From: Oscheius tipulae
Taxonomy: Eukaryota; Nematoda; Chromadorea; Rhabditida; Rhabditidae
Length of the DNA: 64,000 bases
Reading direction: 5' to 3'
Assembly: GCA_037178975.1 (NCBI GenBank)
Contig: JASJZH010000001.1
Span: forward strand, 2,542,001 to 2,606,000
Shown: piece by piece, positions 54,219-64,000 of the stretch
Layout of the letters: each line of letters opens with the position of its first letter
How positions within the stretch are numbered: position 1 is the stretch's first letter
Notes under the pieces: generated by a model
Seen by the model: the letters and a program-made list of their open reading frames with translations, nothing else
Databases searched by the model: none
What the model was told of the DNA's origin: nothing
Position numbers and translations under genes: made by a program

Positions 54219-54548
54219 CTGGAAAGTGTTCCACAGATCCTTACTGTTGGGGTAGCGTCGCTTGCACTCGTCGAAGAATCCGTAGGCTCGATTGATGGCC
54301 GGACACTCGTGATTTCTCCTCAGTAGAAAGACGTTGGCCGGGTACTTGACCTTGTAGGAGAAGAAGAGCAGGATGCATTCCAGACTCTGATGCCCGCGGT
54401 CCACATAGTCCCCGACGGGCGAGCAGCCCGGCGTGCCCCCATTCAGAATGCGATAGAGTAGGTCGTCGATGTCCAGTCCGCCAGTAGCAGCTTCGGGTTC
54501 CGATAGAGCCATCAGTGACAGGAGGTCTTCGGCGAGTAGCAGACGACA
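54219..54548 (-). pseudogene. PP1-like phosphatase fragment
   Basis: One open exon-like stretch of about 110 codons matches the N-terminal half of PP1 catalytic subunits: [40 protein letters not shown] and [19 protein letters not shown]. The first metal-site motif GDIHGQ is degraded to LDIDDL, losing the metal-binding histidine, and LLRGNHE reads LLRRNHE. It ends at a plausible donor (CAG|GTAGGA), but no continuation with the second-half metal ligands follows. Nematodes have many sperm-expressed PP1-like genes. I favour a decayed copy or a truncated pseudophosphatase. Confidence 0.7.
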
Positions 54549-54693
54549 CTATGGTATCTTTTGTAAGTTCCTAATTGCCACTCATTTCATTAAAAAACAA
54601 ACGAAGGTTTGCAAAACTGTGCTCTAATCTCTTTGCAAGTCGAAGCTAGTCATTGTAAGGAACGAGTCCACAGCAGGATTATTGTCGTCAGCG

Positions 54694-56207
54694 ATGCCCT
54701 CGAAGCCGAATAGTCAAGCTAAAACTCCAGAAGAAGGGGATGAGAAGCCGAACGAGAAGAACTATGACGGCGTCATCGGCAGGAAGATCGACGGCTGGGA
54801 AGTGGTCAAGGTGCTGGGACAAAGAGCCAACGGAGTCTGCTTCAAAGTCAAGAAGGACAATGTTGTCGGAGCCCTGAAGCTGCACTTCCGCAACGTTCAG
54901 GAGATGATCTGGGAGTCGCTAATCTACGACAGACTCGCAGACGCCAAGAACATCGAGAGTCGCAATGGGAACATCGTCCGCAAGTACGCTCAAGGAACGA
55001 CGTCCTTCCCGGAAGAGGATCTCGAGAATGTTGCCTACGTCGTCATGGAACTAGGTAGGTCCACTTTCTTTTTTGTTCTTGTCTTTGTCCTAGCACTACC
55101 TTTCCTTGTCCCTGAACCCTTCGTAGTCGTACTACCTTGTCCTCTCTTCGCTGCCTCCGTCTATTACTGATCCAACGGTAGTGTCAACTGCCTCTGCTCC
55201 TTTCCTGTTCCTGGAAGCTGTACTTTGTCTCTGCCTGGTAGTACTGTCCTTTGATTCTCTGACTCATCCACCCTGTCAACTCTGTTCGGTGTCCACTAGT
55301 ACGTCCACGTTGAATCTGTGTCTCTTCTGAACTTGATAGTCCAACGCTTTTTCAATTCGATCTGTCTAGTGCTGTCTTCTCTTGATAGTCTACTGTGTCC
55401 CTTTTCGGTGATTGCATATAAACTGTGTCTGCTTTATTGGTAGCTCTTCAAGACTCATTGACCACTCAATCCACTATATGTGCCCAATCCGCTCATACTG
55501 TTCTCAAATAGCAAATTTCAGCCAACAGCAATGTGTGGGAGCATCTGCAAGGCGATATGAAGGACGAGGACCCGATAAGCTTCATCGGGCGCGTGACCTG
55601 CATGATGATCCGAGCCGTGTACGACCAACACCAAGTCGGCTTTCTGAACCGTGACATCAAGCTGAAGAATTGTGGAATGCCGGAACAGAAGGGTCCCTTG
55701 CTCATGTACGACGTGGGCATGTGTCGTCGATGGCTGGATCCTAACGGCAAGCATCGTCTCCCTCGCAGCAGTGTCCCATTCCGCGGAACAGACGAATGGT
55801 CCTCTCTGCGTTCGGAACTCGGCTTCGAGCAGGGCCGTGTAGATGATCTCTACTATGTGCTCCATCTGTACAACGAACTGACGAACATCGGCTGTGAGAT
55901 CCCGCAGGCCTGGTCGAAATGGGGTAATGAGGCCGGCAAGTCGCCGGAGAGCGTCTGCAACGAGGCCCGATACCTGCTCAAGAGTGACTTCGGACCCGGT
56001 CACCTGGTACTGGACAACTGCCATGTGGCCGCTCATCGTGTCCGTCTCTACCTGAGGACTCTGGGCACGACGGACGACCCGGACTATTTCCACATCGCCA
56101 TGCTCTTCAATGAGACGAGGGCCAACGTGAAGAAGATCAAGAGCTCGCCGATCAAGATGTCCGACTTCATGGAAGAGTGCTACCTCATGGAGCACTATTA
56201 CTTCTAG
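54694..56207 (+). CDS. CK1/TTBK-like protein kinase (divergent)
   Basis: Two exons, 54694-55054 and 55522-56207, give 348 residues in phase. It is a kinase domain of the casein kinase 1 group: DGWEVVKVLGQRANGVCFKV (glycine loop reduced), ALKLH with the ATP-binding lysine, YVVMEL, catalytic loop FLNRDIKLKNCGM (HRD changed to NRD, Asp, Lys and Asn kept), MYDVGMCRRW (DFG changed to DVG) and FRGTDEWSSL, the CK1-type activation segment. The worm-expanded CK1/tau-tubulin-kinase-like group is mostly sperm-expressed. The three catalytic residues remain, so weak activity is possible despite the poor glycine loop. The 467-bp intron is CTGTC-rich. The stop lies only 17 bp before the 5' end of the Helitron. 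Confidence 0.8.
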
Positions 56208-56224
56208 TTAAAAATTAATAAAAA

Positions 56225-59200
56225 TCTCTCTACTACTAAAGCGCAATGGTGTCCGTCCGTCCGTGCGTCATCGCGAAAAAAAAGCTGGCAAGTCATGGCA
56301 TGTCAAGAGTTTTGTATAGCAATTAAGAAACGATCGAGAGTTCTGGAGTTCTTTTTTTATATTTCTACTTTTATTGGGCTGTTTTTTGTATATATTGCTA
56401 ACTTTGAGACTAAATTTACGCAGAGAGCATTTACTATTCATAAGTTTAATGTTGCCGTTGGCTGAACTTCGCATTCCAACGAAACGCCAGTTGTCTTCTT
56501 CCACTGAGGTCGTAATCGATCGAGAGTTTTCATAAAACTCTTTCAGATTGATAATGAGCCTCATAGCAAGAAGTCGAAAAGGACAAAGATGTCCGATGAG
56601 GAGCGGAAGTCTAGAAATGCCGAAGTTCAACGATTGAAGAGGGCCACCCGGACGGAGGAGCAGAAAGCGGCCAATCGAGAACGAGTACGTTTGGCCAGAA
56701 AGAAGCTGTCTGACGAGGACAAGAAGCTGGAGCAGGTAAAGAATCGACTGGCTCATCAAGTATCCCGATGCAACATGACGGATAAACAACTGGATCAAGA
56801 ACGCGAGCAGAACCGTCTGTCTCATCTCCAGCTGAGATTGAACTTGACGGACGAAGAAAGAGTTAGAATTCGAGATCAAAACGCTGCTGCTCATCAGTTG
56901 GCCAGAAATGCACAGACTCCCCAACAAAGAGCTGCTATCAATTCGAATCGTCGTGGCCAGAGGCGCCAGAACAATCCGCATTTTAATGAGTTTCCATCTG
57001 AAGTTGAAATTGGAGGGATGAATGAGGAATGTAGCCATTGTGGGGCTCTCTACTTTCGAGGTCAGTCAAAGTTTTTGACTTTTTCACCCAAGATTTTAGG
57101 TGAACAGCCGAGAAAGAGAGACGGTACCTACTCCCCGTGCTGCAGAAACGGAGCTGTGACGCTCGAACTGTTCGACAACTATCCGCTGGAGCTCAGGGAA
57201 CTTTTCACGGATGGACACGAGTCTTCGGACAATTTTCTCAAGTATTCCCGACAGTTCAACACCGCGCTCTCCATCGCGTCCATGGACTGCACGGTTAGTA
57301 ATTGTTTTCAGTCTCACAACAAACAACATTTCTAGATGCAGAATGTTCCCGGACGAGGCCCACACGTCTTCAAGATACACGGTCAAATCTGCTACAAAAC
57401 GGGCTCCGCTCTTCCGAATGAAAGCACGACTCCCAGCTACGGACAGCTGTTCTTCATTGATGAGACGGCGGCTGCCGACCATCGAATCGCCCATCATGCC
57501 AATAGCAACTGTGATCCAGACCTCATGCGCTTCCTTAGTCGACTCCTCCGAGTGAATCACGAGTACGCGAACAGCTTCAAGTTTCTTCGCGAAGCATATG
57601 AGGACGAAGAAATGGCCGCCAGGAGACAGGGTAGAGCCATGAACGAAGTGCGTCTCATCTTCCAATCAGAGAACACTCCCGATCAGCGTCGTTACAACAC
57701 TCCCAGACTGGCTGAAGTGGCTCTCATCTACGTCGGAAGAAATGGAGAAGTTCCCTCTCCGCGCAACTATTCAATCTACACGAGAGGAGGAGGACTCCGA
57801 AAGATCCCGCTAATCCACAAGATGCTGGATCCGTGCTGCTATCCGCTCTTCTTCCTTCGTGGAGACTACGGATACCATCTTGGCAGAATGAAGCAGATCA
57901 GAGGAGCAGGCGGAGCTGTGACTGAGAAGAAGATGAGTCAGAAGGACTACTACTGTTTCTATCTGTCCGTTCGTCATTCGTTTAGTCCGATTCATTATGG
58001 CCGAAGACTATTCCAACAGTTCGTCGTCGGGTCTTGGGGAAATACAGAGCAAGGTCGTCTTGAGTTTATCAAGAACAATCAGGTTAGATCGTTTTGTTTC
58101 TTTTCTAACTTCATGTTTTCAGCCCACGTTCCGCAGTGAGTATTACTCTGAGCTGCGGACGTTTGTGAACGATGGAGCTCCAGGACAGTGCGGCAGCAGA
58201 ATTCTCCTACCAGCCTCATTCACCTCATCTCCGCGCTACCAACTGGCCAGCTATCAAGATGCCATCGCCATCACTGCTCGATATGGAAAGCCGGACATGT
58301 TTATCACCATGACGTGTAATCCCAGGTGGAAAGAGATCGCCGACAATCTGGCCCCTGGACAGACGGCTACGGACAGACCGGACATCGTGGCTCGCGTCTT
58401 CAGAATGAAGTTCAACGAGCTGAAGAAGGACATTCTCGAGCGTGGTCTCTTCGGACGTGCTACTGCCCACGTGTTCACCTACGAGTGGCAGAAACGTGGC
58501 TTGCCACATGTTCACTTCCTTCTCACTCTACATGCAGACGATAAGCCAAGGACGGCTGCCAATGGTGAGCCAAGCATTCCCTTCCTTTCACTGTTCTTTT
58601 CTTTAGTGGACCGGTTGATCAGTGCAGAATTGCCTGAACCCGGTGAGTCCATCGAAGAAATAGTTCTGTTCGAGCGAGTGGCCACCCACATGATACATCG
58701 TGACTGCTCAGTTGGATCTCCCTGTTGGCGGAATGGCTCATGTTCCAAACGGTTCCCGAAGCCTTTCCGAGACGACACGGACGTTGATGTCGACGGGTAT
58801 CCAGCCTACAAGAGGAGGAACAGTGGAATTCAGGCCAGAATTGGAGAGGGCAACAATGCCAAGGCATGTCTGTCTTCTGTTCAAAACTAAGAATCTTTCA
58901 GATGTATGACAATAGCCACGTAGTCCCGTTCAATGCTTATCTTCTGATGAAGTACAATTGTCACGTAAACGTGGAGATTTGTTCAGCCATCCAAGTTGTA
59001 AAGTATTTGTTTAAATACGTATACAAGGGCAGCGACAAGGCCATGCTGAAGCTGAGGCAGGAGAAACGGGACTTGAACGGAGGTGTCATAGACGAGGTCT
59101 CGGAGCACCTGGACGCGAGATACCTCTGCCCTCCCGAAGGATTCCATCGGCTCTTTGCCTTCGAACTACAAGGAAAATCCAACGCTGTGGTTGACCTGTC

Positions 59201-61829
59201 TGTCCACGAGGAAAACCAGCACACCATTGTCTTCCAACCGGGACAAGAGGCCGCAGCTGCTGACAGGAACAAGGACAGCACATTGCTCGCCTTCTTCAAG
59301 TTCAACGGAGAAGCAGTCGAAATGGAGAGACAAGGTCGATTGGCGGAAATGGGCCCAGTGGATCCTCGGACTGTTCCATACTACAAGTATCCGGAGCACT
59401 TCACGTTTGTGAAGGTAAGAATGTTTTTATGAAGCAAGTCTCGATTTTCTAGGCTACCGGAAAGTGGAAACGGAAGGGAGTCCACAACAACAACATAGGC
59501 CGTGTTCACTCTGTCATTCCGAAGCAGCAGGAGAGATATTGCCTTCGAATTCTCCTCCATCACACTTCCGGAGCCACGAAGTACGAGGATCTGTACGTTG
59601 TCAACGGCCATCAGCATCCGAACGCCTTCGAAGCCGCCAAGGCCATGGGTCTGATCAGGAATCCCGAGCATTTCGATGCCGCGATGAGGGACGCCGCCTT
59701 CTTTAAAATGCCACGGGCTCTTCGAACTGTCTTTGCCACTCTCTTAGCCTTCGACGAGCCACAGATCGTGCAAGCTCATTGGGACGTTTGGAAGGCGAAG
59801 ATGTCAGAAGATTATGTCAATCGAGGAAGGACGGTTGCTGACGCAGAAGCCCTAGCCTATTTCGACATCTTGGAGATGTGTCTGCCGATGAACATTCGGC
59901 TCGAGTCCCTCATCATGACACAGTACGTTCGACCAGCTCCAATGCAGGACAATGCCGTGGACCATGTGACCATTGGCGAGGAGATGTATCGCAAGCTCAA
60001 TCCGAAGCAGAAAGAAGCAGTCGACGCTGTGCTATCCGGTCAGGAGCGTTTGATCTATTTGGACGGCCCTGGAGGATCCGGCAAGACCTTCACCTACGAG
60101 TGCATCTATCACAAGTTCCTCAGCATTGGAAAGAAGGTTCTCTGCTCGGCATGGACAGAAAATGCTGCTAATCTGCTTCAAGATGGCCGAACTGCTGCCT
60201 CGCTCTTCAAGTTAAATATCGCCCAGAACTGCGAGAACAGTAATCTGAAGCCGAACACGATCGAAGGACGCCTTCTCAAAGATACTGACGTCTTCATTCT
60301 CGATGAATGCAGTATGTTGTCCGACAAGGTTTTGGCCACGATTGACACTGTCCTTCGCGATGTCATGGACAGCGTGGTGCCGTTCGGGGGAAAGGTCGTG
60401 TTGATGGGCGGCGACTTTCGCCAGGTAAAAATTTCTTTTAAGCTTGAGCAGCAATGAGCAGTTATTTTCAGGTACTGCCTATTCCGAACAAGCTCTTCGC
60501 AGCTGATCCTTACTCATGCTGCCTGAAGGTATCCCCGCTGTTCGAGATGTTCAGTCGTTTCCAACTTCTGGAGAACATGAGAGCAGCCGCTGATACGGTC
60601 GAGTTCAAGGAGTTCCTGCTGAAGATTGGCGAAGACATGATTGCGAAAGACGAGGAGAATCGGATCGAAGTGCCAGATGATCTTCTCAGCCGAGGAGACA
60701 TGATCCACGAAATCTTCGAAGGCGTCTACGATGACCCCGACCATCTGAACTCTCGAGCTATTCTCACTCCGAAGAACGTCAATGTGGACAAGACCAATCT
60801 GCACATTCTCGATCAGATGTCTGGAGCCAAGAAGATCTATCTGAGTGCCGATCGGATTGACAAGGAGAACTCCGAAGATGCTCTCTTCTACCCGGATGAG
60901 TTCCTCAACTCGCTGTCTCTTGCAAGCCTGCCACCTCACCGCCTGGAGCTGAAAGAGGGCTGTGTCGTCATGCTGATTCGCAACCTCAATGTCAAAGTTG
61001 GTCTCTGCAATGGGACAAGGCTCCAAGTGCAGAAGTTCGGAGGCAACAACGCGATCCAATGTCGCTTCATCAATGGACCACGCAAAGGAGAGCCGGTTGT
61101 TATTCCGCGGATTAATCTGAAGTCGACAAAAGGCAAGGGAATGTCCTTCACCCTCACGAGACGCCAGTATCCGCTCAAGTTGGCGTTCGCCATGACGATC
61201 AACAAGTCGCAAGGGCAGTCGTTGGAGAAGGTCGGAGTCTTTTTGCCGGAGGATGTGTTCAGTCACGGCCAGCTGTACGTGGCGATGTCGAGGGCCAAGA
61301 CCAAGGATGGGTTGAAGATCAAGATTGGCACCAATCAAAGTGGGAAGAAGACGGCCAACGTGGTCGATAGCCGTGCTCTTGCCTAAGCTCTGTGCTTCTT
61401 CTCCACCAGTTTCCTGTCTCTACATCACTTCCTTTGCCCTCCTGTTCGACAGGATACTTTTGCTTCTACTTCTGTTACCTGAATGGATACAAGATGTCTC
61501 CTCCTATTAGCTGAAACCGATGGACAAGTTGTTTCTACTTTGTGGCACAAGAAACGACTTTTGGATCATGTTATTGTTATGTGTAATAAATTAGTGTTTT
61601 AACAACTCCTTTTTTAGCTTTGAAAGACTTCTGAACTTTCGACTATTTTCAACCAACCGAAAAAACGCTGTTTTTGGAAGGCTGAAAAGCACGGAAATAG
61701 ATGACGCCAGTAACGGTCAAGTCAGCTTTGGGGGGAAACTTGGGAACTTGGAGAAGCGGCGAAGTTGCCTGTTGTAAATGCTAAGTCAATACTAAGGGGC
61801 GGCGAAGCCGTCGTAGACGGCTGGTATAG
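56225..61829 (+). mobile_element. Autonomous Helitron, apparently complete
   Basis: 5605 bp. The 5' end TCTCTCTACTACTAAAGCGC follows an A; the 3' end has the hairpin GCCGTCGTAGACGGC at 61807-61821, eight further bases, then T, consistent with insertion between A and T. The 3' end reads TATAG rather than the textbook CTRR. Subterminal AGCTGGCAAGTC and GTCAAGTCAGCT face each other near the two ends. The element encodes one RepHel protein in nine exons. A short relative with the same ends lies at 31783-32016. Confidence 0.85.
56449..61386 (+). CDS. Helitron RepHel replication initiator / helicase
   Basis: Nine exons (56449-56508, 56547-57060, 57100-57293, 57336-58082, 58123-58564, 58607-58863, 58902-59414, 59453-60424, 60472-61386) join in phase to 1537 residues without a stop. 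The N-terminus is highly charged ([20 protein letters not shown]), followed by a zinc-like CSHCGALYF motif. The Rep domain has [14 protein letters not shown], the HUH motif [11 protein letters not shown] near residue 631 and the two-tyrosine motif [10 protein letters not shown] near 771. The SF1/Pif1-type helicase has Walker [15 protein letters not shown] near 1114, [22 protein letters not shown], then [17 protein letters not shown] and [16 protein letters not shown], and ends with LYVAMSRAK. It nicks and peels one strand for rolling-circle transposition. Intron 6 (58864-58901) uses a GC donor. The first exon is inferred from phase and is the least certain. No endonuclease domain is present. 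Confidence 0.9.
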
Positions 61830-62438
61830 TTGAGAGAGCCGTTTCCTGGAAGAAAACAGCAAAAAGGTGCTCAGATGGCGACGAAAACTCTGAAAGTGCA
61901 ATTTTCATTTGATTCGCCGCCTAAAATTATTACCGCGAGATTTGAATTACGCAGCTCGCAAACTACTTACTCCGGGCCCTATTCTCCCTTTTTATTTACC
62001 TTTTCTTGTAAAAAAAAAAAAAATGCCCATTGTATAAAAACGCTAGGAAAACCACCAAAATATTCGGGCGCGAAGGTTCTAAAACAGTTTTGTGTCTGTA
62101 AATTCGTTCCTGACTCGTTTCTCGATCCATGATGTATCCTTTCGTACTCTGACTGTAAAAAAAACATTTAATGTAGCAAGAAACTTTTATAAAACGGTGA
62201 AAAACGTGATCATCACGCACTTTTTTAGTCTCTGGCTCTTAATTACGCTTCCTTCCACTGTTTAGCTGCTACCACGATTTTATGACCTAATGAACCTACG
62301 AAAACTTCTACTACTACCCAACTCCTCATGCCAGTTCTTTTTATCCCTTGTTTCTTTCGATTAAAAATTAATCTGCTGCACAACACTCCTCTCTTTTTAC
62401 GCTGTTATTCATAATTTCAACATTCTAAGACTCGAATA
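61830..62438. other. Intergenic region Helitron / CCCH gene
   Basis: About 600 bp of A/T-rich sequence with a poly-A run near 62010-62025. No exon or element is recognised. It should contain the promoter of the CCCH gene. Confidence 0.4.
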
Positions 62439-63670
62439 ATGAAGCCGTACGCCGAAACCCACAAGCAGAGCCTCTATAAGACGGAGCTCTGTCACAGTTG
62501 GCTCCGCTATGGGGAATGCCGCTATGACGATCGGTAAGAACCTTTCCTACCGAATAATCGGCAAAATTTAGCTGCCAGTATGCCCACGGGTTCAAAGATA
62601 TTCGCGCCGCTCCGCGCCACCCGAAGTACAAGACTGAGCCCTGCTTCTCGTATCATTTCAACGGCGCCTGTCCCTACGGATCCCGCTGCAACTATTATCA
62701 CGAGTGAGTGGTTCATTCTTGTCGAAAAAGCTGCCACAGTTCCAGTGAATACGAGAAGATATGCATAGTCGACAGCCGCTTCAGGGAACTGCTCTGTCAG
62801 AGCGATAGGAGCAAGAGACAGGCCATCATCAACTTCCATTTGAGTATGCTTTTAGTTCTTGATCATTTTCAAGGGATATTTCAGATCCGAATGCCCAGAT
62901 ATTCCAGCCAATGAGCAAGCCACCGCACCACGATGAGCCCGAATCTCTCTACTCCGAATCCAGCTTCACTGAAGTCTGCGAACTCGCTCACGAATCCTTC
63001 CTCTCGGACAGCGGCTGTGAACACGATTTCACGAATAGTAAGTGCTCATTTCCCTGGTAACAGGTGGAATTTGGACGATTGTTCGAAAGCCTCGTGTATA
63101 CAAATCCTTGAAGCCTCAAAGATGACCGGTTCAGTTTCGAAAGTTGTTCATCAAAAATCCTGAGCCAAGATTCTTTCTCTACGCAAAAAAAAAACTCATC
63201 TGAAACCAACTTCTATTCTATTTCCATCCAGCCGAATATTGCCGCCTAGCTCGAAAGTTCATCGGCTGAGGCGCTGCGTATAAAAAGTGCTGCCAGTCGA
63301 CAGTGCGTCTTCTGAAGCAAAAGTTTGCATAAACAGGGCAAGATGTCGACCTTTGAGGCTTTAGTCGAAAGCTATCCATCTTTGCCTGCGGTTATATCTG
63401 ACCTATTTGAAAGTTGTTTTGCAAGATATTTGGCATGTTTTCATCCACAAAACCATCCCATTTTTAGAGCCATTCACCTTGGGCTTCATCGGCGGCAAGG
63501 AATTCCTCGAGCAGCAGCATTTCTCTAACGATTCGGACACAAAGTAGGTTCTGTTTACTTTTCCATTCAATTCGTCAAATTCTAGCAACCCCTTCGACGA
63601 GCACGACAGCCTCGAAGGACGACGCCTGCCGGTCTTCTCCAAAATCACCGCCACTCCCCCCTATTATTAA
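62439..63670 (+). CDS. Tandem CCCH zinc-finger RNA-binding protein
   Basis: Preferred model: six exons, 62439-62533, 62572-62703, 62746-62843, 62885-63037, 63468-63543 and 63586-63670, giving 212 residues in phase. Two C-x8-C-x5-C-x3-H fingers of the tristetraprolin family are present: YKTELCHSWLRYGECRYDDR then CQYAHG, and YKTEPCFSYHFNGACPYGSR then CNYYHD. They bind AU-rich 3' UTR elements; nematode relatives (PIE-1, POS-1, MEX-5, OMA-1) control maternal mRNAs. The Ser-rich tail ends with RRLPVFSKITATPPYY, similar to tail motifs of this group. An alternative terminal exon at 63232-63269 (EYCRLARKFIG) also joins in phase after exon 4, so two C-termini are possible. Confidence 0.82.
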
Positions 63671-64000
63671 TTTTTTTAGCCTATTTACAGCGATATTATC
63701 GCATTATTATATTCTCCCCGTAGGAGCACAACCATTCTTCACCCCTTTTCCCACTTTCTCTAGCCCCAAGACGGGCTGATTGTGCCTGAAATGCGCCGCC
63801 ACTGTATACGCATATACCCTCTATTCTTGTTATTTTGTCAGTTTGGTTTTATATTGTTCCTACGTAAAATAAGCTATTTTTGTAACTAATTGCATAGATA
63901 CTATCACCGCGTTGTTTTTCCTGTTTGTTTGCAAAATAAAATTAAAAAACGAAGTCTCTTCAGCTGTAGACAGCGTAAATCTTCGAAATGACTAAAACTG
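63671..64000. other. 3' region after the CCCH gene
   Basis: A/T-rich 3' untranslated or intergenic DNA. AATAAAATTAAA at 63935-63946 is a plausible polyadenylation signal. No further gene is seen. Confidence 0.4.

Noticed and set aside
55518-56195. Long minus-strand frame of 225 codons
   Set aside because: Exact antisense of the CK1-like kinase exon; the plus strand has all kinase motifs and correct splicing.
56268-57038. Minus-strand frame of 256 codons
   Set aside because: Antisense of the Helitron 5' region and first exons; low-complexity composition only.
60514-61338. Long minus-strand frame of 274 codons
   Set aside because: Antisense of the helicase exon of the Helitron; no family similarity.

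Overview
The window is nuclear DNA of a nematode. It has a near-canonical major sperm protein (MSP) gene, an MSP-domain relic, a cuticlin-type ZP-domain gene, a nematode serpentine receptor and an EGG-4/5-like pseudophosphatase. Introns are numerous and mostly short (about 35-60 bp), with TTTTCAG-type acceptors. Several start codons lie directly after such an acceptor, which fits spliced-leader trans-splicing. It looks chromadorean, but the species cannot be named from the sequence. I rebuilt exons by hand from splice signals, reading phase and family similarity, so single junctions may be wrong.

Layout. 1-499 (-): 5' part of RLP24 (ribosome biogenesis). 1147-8153 (+): MED23, with an MSP-domain pseudogene inside one intron. 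8348-9272 (+): SOCS-type SH2 protein, closely followed by 9376-10906 (+): mitochondrial MnmE/GTPBP3. 11749-11910 (+): small membrane protein. 12352-12980 (-): C2HC zinc-finger protein. 13336-15427 (-): Shc adaptor (PTB + SH2). 16825-18067 (-): ADP/ATP translocase with an unusual LEA-like N-terminal extension. 18597-19888 (+): four-helix membrane protein. 19932-21657 (-): serpentine receptor. 22068-22448 (+): MSP. 23756-24825 (-): NK-class homeobox. 25049-25711 (-): eIF4E. 26446-29214 (+): catalytically dead tyrosine phosphatase. 29436-32722 (+): ZP-domain protein, whose last intron holds a MITE and a short Helitron. 32954-39712 (-): secretory-pathway Ca2+/Mn2+ ATPase. 43188-46108 (-): SMU1. 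46871-48829 (-): GRASP with a His-rich tail. 49948-52741 (+): PRP17/CDC40. 52900-53859 (+): probable mL52. 54219-54548 (-): PP1-like fragment. 54694-56207 (+): CK1-like kinase. 56225-61829: an apparently complete autonomous Helitron encoding a 1537-residue RepHel protein. 62439-63670 (+): CCCH zinc-finger protein.

Themes. Many genes are housekeeping genes (RNA splicing, transcription, translation, Golgi, mitochondria). Others belong to families that in nematodes are typical of the germ line (MSP, MSP-domain relic, PP1-like, CK1-like, EGG-4/5-like, CCCH). Two phosphotyrosine readers (SOCS, Shc) lie within 7 kb of each other. Introns and spacers carry degenerate tRNA-like elements, short hairpins around CTACAACTTTGCAGA, and CTGTC-rich tracts. 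The most notable points are the intact Helitron with a short relative in the same window, the extended ADP/ATP carrier, the His-rich GRASP tail and the pseudophosphatase.
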